Shown in pieces: positions 16,899 through 23,973 of a stretch of DNA of 53,149 nt (its first letter is position 1; each line of letters starts with the position of its first letter). The DNA is taken from the NCBI GenBank assembly GCA_937922745.1, contig CALAJO010000090.1:1-53149 (forward strand). The letters run 5' to 3'. A model generated the notes under the pieces. The model did no database searches, was not told where the DNA came from, and worked only from the letters and a program-made list of their open reading frames with translations. The translations under genes were made by a program, and so were the position numbers. Source of the DNA: an uncultured cyanobacterium (GTDB lineage: Bacteria > Cyanobacteriota > Vampirovibrionia > Vampirovibrionales > JAGQHJ01).

Positions 16899-17807
16899 TT
16901 AGGCAGGTTTAAAAAAGCCGATGATTTGCCGTCCTAAACCCATCTCCGCCAGAACCTCATAAAGCCGGTTCGTCTTCTCCGGGGAGATGTCATGGAGCAG
17001 GTTTTCAATCTTAACGCGGGCATAGTGGCTGGCTTTGCCTATGGAAGGGTTCTCGACGTAATTGCTGTTGGGATTGAACAGATCAAAATCGATCCAGTAA
17101 TCGGCCATAATCAGAACATCCCGCCAGCCCGCCTCGCTGCATAGGTTAATCAACCCATCCCGGTTAAAGTAGGAAATATGATCCGGCGTCTGGACCCAGA
17201 ACTGCCTGGAGATATAGCCCTCTTTGTACAAGCGCTCCTGGGATGGTGAAAAGTCATTCGGGACTTCGATAACCAGCATACCGGAAGAATGGACCAGCTT
17301 CCGGCATTGTTCCACCAGGGCATAGGGATCGATGACATGTTCCAGCACGTTATCCAACCAGATGCAGTCGAATAATTCGTCCTGCTCAGCAAGCCGATCC
17401 AGGTTGGCGTAGATATTCCCGATCATCAGATCGTCCAGGCAATCGGGATTATGGCCTTTGCATCCGCTTTCGCTGTAATCCAGGCCTAATACTTGCCAGG
17501 ATTGTTTTTTAAAGTACTGTAGCGTCCAACCTTCGCCACAGCCCACATCCAATAACTTCCTTGTCTGCTGGGGTTCCTCCGCAAAATGGGATTGGATAAC
17601 TTTAAAACGCTGCTCGATTTTATTTAAAAAATACTGGATTTCTTCTGGCGTATATTCTTTGTCATAATACCCCAAGCTTTCCTGGTAATATTTATGGGCA
17701 TAATAATTCTCAAGGGTTTTCTCGTCAGGCTTGTGCTTCATTTCAAAAAAACCGAAGCGATTTTTTACCATTTCAACACTGTCCGGCTTGGCGGTTGAGT
17801 TTATCAT
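16899..17807 (-). CDS. Class I SAM-dependent methyltransferase
   Basis: This 302-residue protein has the SAM-binding motif I KLLDVGCGEGWTLQYF (about residues 87-102), the acidic end of beta2 in VLGLDYSESG, and CIWLDNVLEHVIDP at motif IV. The arrangement is that of the methyltransferase-11/23 group, often acting on sugars, quinones or small metabolites. GGAGAGTGAGCG precedes the ATG, making it the first gene of the four-gene minus-strand operon. The N-terminal segment (about residues 1-80) is charged and has no recognised domain. Confidence 0.8.
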   Translation of the reverse strand: MINSTAKPDSVEMVKNRFGFFEMKHKPDEKTLENYYAHKYYQESLGYYDKEYTPEEIQYFLNKIEQRFKVIQSHFAEEPQQTRKLLDVGCGEGWTLQYFKKQSWQVLGLDYSESGCKGHNPDCLDDLMIGNIYANLDRLAEQDELFDCIWLDNVLEHVIDPYALVEQCRKLVHSSGMLVIEVPNDFSPSQERLYKEGYISRQFWVQTPDHISYFNRDGLINLCSEAGWRDVLIMADYWIDFDLFNPNSNYVENPSIGKASHYARVKIENLLHDISPEKTNRLYEVLAEMGLGRQIIGFFKPA

Positions 17808-17917
17808 TCGCTCACTCTCCTACGGTTGCGGCGTCCGGATTGCCCTGACCCCTATCCACATAACACCATTCTAGCAGCTTGGGCCTTAACGGGCGTCCAT
17901 TAAATAGTGGTTATCCG

Positions 17918-18250
17918 CTATGGGTGCGAGGGCCTATAATCATGAGCTACGCAGGTTAGATTAGCGCTTATCCCGTTAATCGAGAGCAGTTTAAAACGTC
18001 TCCAGCCAAGCACTAATAGGTTTGTATGAGGTTCGGGCGTTCGTCTACACTTGCCTCCTTTACGTTGTCGCCTGGGAGTGCCCGGTGAAATCCATTGTGA
18101 CGGCCAAAGATGCTGGAATCTTTTGTGGAATGGGGAGACAGGCTTTGTATTGTCACGGCTGTCTGATTCCAAATCAAAATCAACCGTTTCGTCCGCCGGA
18201 ACCAACGGTTCAATCTTAGCCCATTCTTCTTTTAATCGAATTCTCGCCAT
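17918..18250 (-). CDS. Small hypothetical protein, possibly frameshifted
   Basis: The first about 35 residues (MARIRLKEEWAKIEPLVPAD, then ETVDFDLESDS) look like a genuine protein start, and GAGAGG lies 6 bases before the ATG. Beyond that the composition becomes Arg/Pro/Trp-rich and unlike a folded protein. A second frame from about 18160 ends GDNVKEASVDERPNLIQTY, which looks more natural. One frameshift could join the two. I recognise no family. It may be a decayed gene. Confidence 0.3.
   Translation of the reverse strand: MARIRLKEEWAKIEPLVPADETVDFDLESDSRDNTKPVSPFHKRFQHLWPSQWISPGTPRRQRKGGKCRRTPEPHTNLLVLGWRRFKLLSINGISANLTCVAHDYRPSHP
17935..17940 (+). promoter_or_regulatory. Isolated TATAAT box
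   Basis: TATAAT on the plus strand with TTATCC 18 bases upstream (17911-17916). No plus-strand protein gene follows, so it could serve an untranslated RNA or be chance. Confidence 0.25.
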
Positions 18251-18304
18251 CTCAAGCCTCTCTAACTCTAGCTTTTAAGCCCATCCTAATAAAAAATTAC
18301 GGGA

Positions 18305-18430
18305 TGACCTCTATCTCAAGACTCTTCTTATGAGGATTGCGTTGAGTGTACGATAGGAGATAGAGTATGTGATACCTGTAATGGTAGGAAAGGCGCAACG
18401 AACGAGTCCTCATTAGCGCCTTTTATTTTT
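18305..18430 (+). ncRNA. Candidate structured small RNA with kissing loops and terminator
   Basis: No coding frame fits here, but the plus strand folds well. CTCTATCTC (18309-18317) pairs perfectly with GAGATAGAG (18357-18365). Downstream, AAAGGCGC (18389-18396) pairs with GCGCCTTT (18416-18423), followed by a T-rich tail, an intrinsic terminator. The loop of the first hairpin contains ATGAGGA (18330-18336), complementary to TCCTCAT (18407-18413) in the loop of the second, so the two loops could kiss. The following TTGCG also complements CGCAA at the terminator stem. The downstream gene katG is on the opposite strand, so this is not an ordinary leader. Existence as an RNA is inference. Confidence 0.4.
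18389..18430 (+). terminator. Intrinsic terminator of the candidate RNA
   Basis: An 8-bp stem AAAGGCGC/GCGCCTTT has a long 19-base loop and tail TTTTATTTTTG. No plus-strand protein gene ends upstream. Confidence 0.6.
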
Positions 18431-18582
18431 GCTTTGTGATTGGTAGAGTTTTACTGTTGCGTAAAAGCAACAGTATGATAGCTTTGCAAACGAACCGTCT
18501 GTCCGCCGAATCGAAGACATCACCAAATACAGTCGTCCGAAGGTTTGATACCCAAGCTAGATTGAATTGCAAATATGTAGCC

Positions 18583-18613
18583 AAAAGCTGGCTGCCGTGG
18601 CCGGCAACCAGCT
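18583..18613 (-). terminator. Intrinsic terminator of katG
   Basis: On the minus strand AGCTGGTTGCCG pairs with CGGCAGCCAGCT (one G-U) around loop GCCA, followed by TTT. It lies 15 bases beyond the katG stop. The T tract is short. Confidence 0.65.
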
Positions 18614-18627
18614 ATAAAAGGCACTTT

Positions 18628-20862
18628 TTACTTGGAGGCCAAGTCGTATCGATCCAGGTTCATGACTTTTGTCCAGGCCGCAATGAAGTCGCGGACGAAT
18701 TTGTCATTCGCGTTTTCATAGGCGTAAACCTCTGCCACGGCACGCAGCTCCGAGTTGGAGCCGAAGGCCAAATCAACAGGCGTGGCCGTCCACTTTAATT
18801 TGCCGGTTACGCGGTCGCGGCCTTCGTAAAGCCCCTCTAATACAGGTGACTTCGACCACTTTGTTGACATATCAAGCAAGTTCACGAAGAAGTCGTTGTT
18901 TAACGACCCCGGTCGCGCGGTGAATACGCCATGTTTAGACTGGTCGGCATTGGCATTGAGCGAGCGCATTCCGCCAACCAATACCGTCATTTCCGGCACT
19001 GTCAGATTGAGCAGGCTAGCGCGATCCACCAGCATTTCTGCCGAGGTGTAACGGTTACCGTTGGCGTAATAATTACGGAACCCATCGGCAGTCGGCTCCA
19101 TCACGGCAAACGCTTTTACATCGGTCTGTGCCTGAGAGGCATCGTTACGTCCCGGTGTAAAGGGAACCGTAACATTGTGGCCAGCTTCTCTGGCGGCATG
19201 CTCAACCGCTGCCGAACCGGCCAGAACAATGGTATCCGCCAATGAAATTTTGGTACCATCCGTTTTCGAACGATTGAAGTCGCTACGAATTTTTTCCAGG
19301 ACCGTCAGCACCTTATTTAACTCAGCCGGGTTGTTCACGGCCCAGTCTTTTTGTGGGGCAAGACGAATGCGCGCGCCGTTGGCTCCGCCACGCATGTCGG
19401 TGCCTCGGAATGTTGAAGCCGATGCCCAAGCCGTGCGTACAAGTTCAGGAATGGTAAGGCCGGATGACAGGATATCCTTCTTGAGCCGGGCGATATCAAC
19501 ATCACTTACCAACTTATAGTCGATTTGAGGGATCGGATCCTGCCAGAGGAGCGTTTCACTTGGAGCCTCCGGCCCTAGATAGCGTACACGCGGCCCCATG
19601 TCGCGGTGGGTTAGCTTGAACCAAGCCTTGGCAAATGCCAAACGAAATTCTTCCGGATTCTCGCGAAAACGCTGGGCAATGGCACGGTATGCCGGGTCAA
19701 ACTTCAGCGCCAGATCGGTTGTGAACATCATAGGGGCATGGCGCTTGGTCGGGTCATGGGCGTCGGGCACAGATTGCAATTCAGCGGCGTTTACTGGCGT
19801 CCACTGCACGGCGCCCGCAGGACTCTTTGTTTGTACCCAGTCGAATCTGAGTAAGTTATCCAGGTACTGCGTGGTCCACGCGGTGGGGTTGAATGTCCAG
19901 GCCCCCTCCAGGCCGCTGGTTACGGTATGGCCTGCATTACCGGAGCCGCATTTGGAAGTCCAGCCAAAGCCTTGCTCTTCCAAACCTGCAGCGGCAGGCT
20001 CGATGCCAACGCATTCGGATGGTTTATGTGCGCCGTGTGCCTTGCCGAAGGTGTGGCCCCCTGCAATCAATGCAACGGTTTCTTCGTCGTTCATCGCCAT
20101 GTTGCCAAAGGCTTCACGAATATCTTTAGCTGCCGCAATGGGGTCCGGGTTACCGTGTGGGCCCTCAGGGTTCACGTAAATTAGTCCCATCTGGACTGCG
20201 GCCAGTGGGTTTTCCAGCTTTCCGTCCGAGCCATGACGTTTATCAGCCATAAATTCGGTTTCTGGGCCCCAATAAACCAGGTCCGCTTCCCAATCGTCCT
20301 GCCGGCCACCAGCGAAGCCGAAGGTTTGGAAACCCATCGATTCCAGCGCAACGTTGCCCGTCAATACCATTAGATCGGCCCAGGAGATTTTCTCACCGTA
20401 CTTTTGCTTGATTGGCCATAAAAGGCGGCGGGCCTTGTCTAGATTGGCGTTGTCTGGCCAACTATTCAAAGGTTCAAAGCGTTGCTGGCCACCATCTGCG
20501 CCACCACGACCGTCCCAAAGGCGATAAGTCCCTGCGCTGTGCCATGCCATGCGAATGAAAAATGGGCCATAGTTGCCGAAATCGGCAGGCCACCAGTCCT
20601 GCTTTGTTGTCAAAACGGTCTTAATATCTTTTTTTACCGCTGTCAGGTCAAGGTCCTGAAAGGCCTGTGCGTAGTTAAAATCTTTGTCCATGGGATTCGA
20701 GGCTGCGGCATTCCTGCGTAAAGGCGATAAATCAAGCTGATTTGGCCACCAAGCCTGGTTCGTTCTTACTTGCCCTGAGGCATTTACCGGGTGAACCGGA
20801 ACCGTCGTAAGAGATAACGTCAAAGCCATTAACATCAATAACGCGCTTGTTTTACGCTGCAT
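18628..20862 (-). CDS. katG: Catalase-peroxidase with N-terminal signal peptide
   Basis: This 744-residue bifunctional heme enzyme removes H2O2 as catalase and peroxidase. The N-terminal domain has the distal site [12 protein letters not shown] with Arg104, Trp107 and His108. Tyr229 ([10 protein letters not shown]) and Met255 (NMAMNDEE) are present, so the Trp-Tyr-Met adduct needed for catalase activity can form. The proximal heme ligand is His270 in [11 protein letters not shown]. The degenerate C-terminal KatG domain follows from about residue 440. Unlike cytoplasmic KatG, it starts with a typical Sec signal ([20 protein letters not shown], cleavage probably near VNASG). It therefore probably acts in the periplasm, like KatP-type enzymes. 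It is monocistronic with its own promoter and terminator. Confidence 0.95.
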   Translation of the reverse strand: MQRKTSALLMLMALTLSLTTVPVHPVNASGQVRTNQAWWPNQLDLSPLRRNAAASNPMDKDFNYAQAFQDLDLTAVKKDIKTVLTTKQDWWPADFGNYGPFFIRMAWHSAGTYRLWDGRGGADGGQQRFEPLNSWPDNANLDKARRLLWPIKQKYGEKISWADLMVLTGNVALESMGFQTFGFAGGRQDDWEADLVYWGPETEFMADKRHGSDGKLENPLAAVQMGLIYVNPEGPHGNPDPIAAAKDIREAFGNMAMNDEETVALIAGGHTFGKAHGAHKPSECVGIEPAAAGLEEQGFGWTSKCGSGNAGHTVTSGLEGAWTFNPTAWTTQYLDNLLRFDWVQTKSPAGAVQWTPVNAAELQSVPDAHDPTKRHAPMMFTTDLALKFDPAYRAIAQRFRENPEEFRLAFAKAWFKLTHRDMGPRVRYLGPEAPSETLLWQDPIPQIDYKLVSDVDIARLKKDILSSGLTIPELVRTAWASASTFRGTDMRGGANGARIRLAPQKDWAVNNPAELNKVLTVLEKIRSDFNRSKTDGTKISLADTIVLAGSAAVEHAAREAGHNVTVPFTPGRNDASQAQTDVKAFAVMEPTADGFRNYYANGNRYTSAEMLVDRASLLNLTVPEMTVLVGGMRSLNANADQSKHGVFTARPGSLNNDFFVNLLDMSTKWSKSPVLEGLYEGRDRVTGKLKWTATPVDLAFGSNSELRAVAEVYAYENANDKFVRDFIAAWTKVMNLDRYDLASK

Positions 20863-20932
20863 TGCAATTGCCTCTTCTACTGTATGTAACTGTCACTCTG
20901 GACTCAAATAATAGGAACTCTTCAACGCCTTG

Positions 20933-20962
20933 ATTATACTTGAAAATAAACGAGAGCTCCAA
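20933..20962 (-). promoter_or_regulatory. Probable sigma70-type promoter of katG
   Basis: Read on the minus strand: TTGGAG (20962-20957), an 18-base spacer, TATAAT (20938-20933). Transcription would begin near 20926, giving a leader of about 63 bases. I see no Fur or OxyR box I would defend. Confidence 0.55.
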
Positions 20963-21005
20963 TTGGGACAGTTTCCAGAAATCGGTTTTTATGGCTAAGG
21001 AGTTA

Positions 21006-21230
21006 TGAAAGAGGAGAACCCAACAAGAATGAACTGTTTAGCCAAACCTTGCTTAGGCTGTTTGAACTGGGCTTTACACCTGAATACGTAACTTTTGACA
21101 CGTGGTATGCGGCAATGAAAAGCTGAATCTGCTCAATGAGCTGGGCTGGGCCTACGTTTGCAAGCTCAGGATTTCCTCTCCAAGTGTTCAACCCGCTCAA
21201 CAGCAGTTCCTTAGCTTGGCTCAATCACAA
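21006..21230 (+). pseudogene. Decayed DDE transposase fragment (IS4/IS701-like)
   Basis: One frame reads KNELFSQTLLRLFELGFTPE, then YVTFDTWYAAMKS and a stop. Moving one base to a second frame restores KLNLLNELGWAYVCKLR. Together they match the central part of IS4/IS701-type transposases around the second catalytic Asp (F-D-x-W-Y-A, then a GW-YV-KL strand). Start, end and inverted repeats are missing, so this is a frameshifted relic between katG and def. Confidence 0.65.
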
Positions 21231-21305
21231 AAACTCAAGCGCACAGCTTTTCTATCTCAGGCTGCGTAACTTTTGAATGAATATAAATTTTCAGCGATTA
21301 ACGTC

Positions 21306-21872
21306 CTAAATGGAACACTGTAGGACCTGATCCAGATCCGGCTCGCTTAGAATTTTCGACGGATCGATCATGGGCAGATTATTCTCTTTGAGCAACGCAT
21401 CTGCCCCAAAGCGATCAATCACGTGATCGACGAACAGGATACCGTTCAAATGATCCATCTCGTGCTGAATGGCGCGGCAAAGCAAGCTTTCCGGCTCCGG
21501 CGTCATTACGAACGTGCGTCCTTTAATGTCCTTGGCGCGCACCGTGACGCTGGCGTAGCGCTTCACATCGATAAACACGTTGGGGAAGCTCAGGCAACCT
21601 TCCCAGCTAATCATCGCGCCTTCCTTCTTCACGATGACCGGGTTGATGAAGACCATTTGCGGCGCAGGCTTATCGTCCGTGGAAACATCCAACACAAAAA
21701 TGCGCTTGGCTTCCCCAATTTGGGGCGCGGCCAAGCCAACACCATTGTTGGCATACATAGTGTCAAACATATCCTCTACCAGCTTTTGGATTTTGGCGGA
21801 CACCTTGGGGACTTCCTTTGTTTCCGCGCGAAGAACGGGCTCACCATATTGCACAATCTTTAAAACGGTCAT
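21306..21872 (-). CDS. def: Peptide deformylase
   Basis: This 188-residue metalloenzyme removes the formyl group from nascent polypeptides. All three motifs are present: GVGLAAPQIG (about residues 44-53), EGCLSFP with the metal-binding Cys, and QHEMDHLNGILFVD with the two metal-binding His and catalytic Glu. The partner enzyme Fmt is encoded about 20 kb away rather than in the common def-fmt pair. The C-terminal extension after the HEMDH helix is somewhat long but normal for type I enzymes. Confidence 0.95.
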   Translation of the reverse strand: MTVLKIVQYGEPVLRAETKEVPKVSAKIQKLVEDMFDTMYANNGVGLAAPQIGEAKRIFVLDVSTDDKPAPQMVFINPVIVKKEGAMISWEGCLSFPNVFIDVKRYASVTVRAKDIKGRTFVMTPEPESLLCRAIQHEMDHLNGILFVDHVIDRFGADALLKENNLPMIDPSKILSEPDLDQVLQCSI

Positions 21873-22085
21873 GCTGCAAAAACCTTACTTCATCTTACTT
21901 TTCTTCATTATAACCAATTCAAAACCGGGTTACATCCCTTTCTTACCGGAAGCGAAAAAAATTAACCCTATCTTTATGTTTATTTCGGCAGAAAGGCGCT
22001 TTTGCTTAAATTTCAACGATGCCACCGACCTGCCATGCTACAATAGAGCCGTTCCGTATCCGTGATATTAATGCTTGTAATTTGA

Positions 22086-22766
22086 ATGATGACCGCTTTA
22101 GAAACCTCACCGCAAAGCAGCGAATCCAGGGCACCGATTTCAGCGCGGTATAAGAGCTACAGTTTATCGCACTTCTCGCGGTTTCGCACGGCTGTGCATA
22201 TGGTGGTGCTGTCGTGTCTGGTCATTCCATTTGTTGTGATCAAGTATCGCCCAATTATCCACAACCAGCAAAACCGCTTGAAGGAAGGCCCGTTTATCGT
22301 CGCGTCCAACCATATTTCCATGCTGGATCCGCTGCTCATTTCTTATGCTTTGTATTATCCCATTGCGTACATGGCCAAGCGGGAGCTGTTTAACACACCC
22401 TGGAAGGCAGAGTTTTACCGAAATATGGGAACGTTCGCGCTGGATAGGGACAACCCGGATGGCGCAACACTGAAGACCGCGCTCAATGTCTTGAGATCTC
22501 CCGCAAAGTGGGCGCTCGGCATTTTTCCTGAAGGCACCCGCAGCAAAACCCACGAGTTGCTACCGTTTAAAAAGGGGCTGGGCAGCCTGGCGCATAAAAC
22601 CCAAACCCCGGTTTTACCCGTAGGGATTTACAGGGATATTAATGGGCGCATGCATGTCTGCATCGGCGAAGCCATTCGCGACGTCTCCAATGCCGATGCC
22701 GTTCAGCAAAAGGCATACGAGGCTATTTTTGAGCTAACTGATCCGGGGCGGCGTTATCTTTCCTAG
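22086..22766 (+). CDS. plsC: 1-acyl-sn-glycerol-3-phosphate acyltransferase (PlsC-like)
   Basis: This 226-residue protein should acylate lysophosphatidic acid to phosphatidic acid at the inner membrane. An N-terminal hydrophobic segment (VVLSCLVIPFVVIKY) precedes motif I SNHISMLDP (the NHxxxxD catalytic pair). Motif III, LGIFPEGTRSKTH, and motif IV, TPVLPVGIY, follow. Two adjacent ATG codons (22086, 22089) may start it, and no clear ribosome site is seen. Its stop overlaps the stop of the convergent neighbour by 4 bases. Some PlsC-like enzymes acylate other lipids, so specificity is inferred. Confidence 0.85.
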   Translation: MMTALETSPQSSESRAPISARYKSYSLSHFSRFRTAVHMVVLSCLVIPFVVIKYRPIIHNQQNRLKEGPFIVASNHISMLDPLLISYALYYPIAYMAKRELFNTPWKAEFYRNMGTFALDRDNPDGATLKTALNVLRSPAKWALGIFPEGTRSKTHELLPFKKGLGSLAHKTQTPVLPVGIYRDINGRMHVCIGEAIRDVSNADAVQQKAYEAIFELTDPGRRYLS

Positions 22767-23755
22767 CTTAGCGTAAAGGGTTGCTGGGCATCCGCTAACA
22801 GTGTGCCATCCGCATTGAACTTAAAGCCTATCATGCTCATCAGATGCACCAATTGCCGACGATTGGGATTATCAGCCGCAATGCCGGTTGCCAACCACTT
22901 TTGAGACATGGCTGAAAGCGTCGCCTTGGTAAAATTTTCCATTTTGGTGCTGGCCGTGTCCGCCACGCCGTTAAGTAAAAAGCTGGCCAGGTTGTTGTTC
23001 AGCTTTCCGTCTTCCATGCTCAGCCCTCTGTCGGCTATATGCCGGCTCAGGATATTCCGGCGCGTTTCGTCCATGGTGTCAATCAGCCTGGGGCGCAGCA
23101 GGGTATGAGGCCCTACCACGTCTTCCTGCTCGCACAGGGCACACAAGGTCAACAATTCATCCAGCTTATTGGGGCTGGTTTTGGTCATCATCGTCTGAAA
23201 GGCCTTCATGAGATCGGCCTTGGTAAAACGCCTTTCTTCCAAGGCGCACTTTAACCGGGAGACATCGCCTTCGCCAACCACGTAGCCATCACAGTCCGCA
23301 TCTTCCGCGTTCTGCTCATGCGATTCCTTTTTCAGGAACTGGTTAAGATAGGTCATCGCCTGCTGCTGGCCTTCTGTATAAGAGGCGCCGGTACCCAAGG
23401 CCCCATCCCCGCCACCGAGGAAATTGCCCAGGGAGCCGTTGAGATAGTTCAACTGCTCATCGGTTACGCCGGCATTGCTCAAGTTATAGCCACTACCCTG
23501 CACCTGCCTCAATATGCCGGTTAACTGCCCCAGCAATCCAATCATCTGGTTCATCTGGAACATCATGCTGCTGTAAAACATCGCTTGATCTGCCGGCATG
23601 CCGCCCGGAGGGGGAGCTTGCTGCTGTGGGCTGCCCGGATAGGGGTTTTGCCCCGTTTGTGTGCGCTGCTGGTATTCCCGAATGAAATTCATGTTCTGTG
23701 AAATTAGGGAATTGGCGGGGCCAACAATCATTTGGATATCTGACCAGTTACTCAT
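22763..23755 (-). CDS. Hypothetical protein with Gln/Met-rich N terminus
   Basis: This 330-residue soluble protein matches no family I recognise. Residues 1-60 are Gln/Pro-rich (QQRTQTGQNPYPGSPQQQ), then Met-rich (MFYSSMMFQMNQMIGLL). A short Asp-rich segment DADCDGYVVGEGDVSRLK resembles a single EF-hand/dockerin-like loop but lacks the full pattern. The C-terminal 170 residues are predicted mostly helical. ATG 23755 is preferred because AGGAG lies 11 bases upstream. An alternative start at 23815 adds 20 residues. It is probably lineage-specific. Confidence 0.6.
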   Translation of the reverse strand: MSNWSDIQMIVGPANSLISQNMNFIREYQQRTQTGQNPYPGSPQQQAPPPGGMPADQAMFYSSMMFQMNQMIGLLGQLTGILRQVQGSGYNLSNAGVTDEQLNYLNGSLGNFLGGGDGALGTGASYTEGQQQAMTYLNQFLKKESHEQNAEDADCDGYVVGEGDVSRLKCALEERRFTKADLMKAFQTMMTKTSPNKLDELLTLCALCEQEDVVGPHTLLRPRLIDTMDETRRNILSRHIADRGLSMEDGKLNNNLASFLLNGVADTASTKMENFTKATLSAMSQKWLATGIAADNPNRRQLVHLMSMIGFKFNADGTLLADAQQPFTLS

Positions 23756-23873
23756 CCGTTGTCTAACTCCTTTCCTCTCCTCCAGGGATTGTGAACAATT
23801 TTGTATCGACTGCAAAGCGTAAAAGTTTAATTCCTTAATTTGTTTTTAAGGGTTGCCGGGTTCGTAAACAAAG

Positions 23874-23919
23874 CCTGTTGATCATGCTCCCCTGTTTAAA
23901 CGATACGAACAGGTTTAAG
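23874..23919 (+). promoter_or_regulatory. Inverted repeats upstream of the large RTX gene
   Basis: CCTGTT occurs at 23874-23879 and 23891-23896, with its complement AACAGG at 23908-23913. Overlapping this, TTAAAC pairs with GTTTAA (11-base gap). This cluster lies 55-100 bases upstream of the RTX start and could be an operator. No regulator can be named. Confidence 0.35.
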
Positions 23920-23973
23920 ATTTGGGATAGTGGGGGTAAGAATCACTAAAATGGAAGTAGACTGGGCCGGACT

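Noticed and set aside
18436-18798. Plus-strand frame overlapping the katG end
   Set aside because: It runs antisense into katG and has no ribosome site or recognisable content.
22164-22553. Minus-strand frame opposite plsC
   Set aside because: The plus strand holds NHxxxxD and FPEGTR motifs; the antisense frame has no support.
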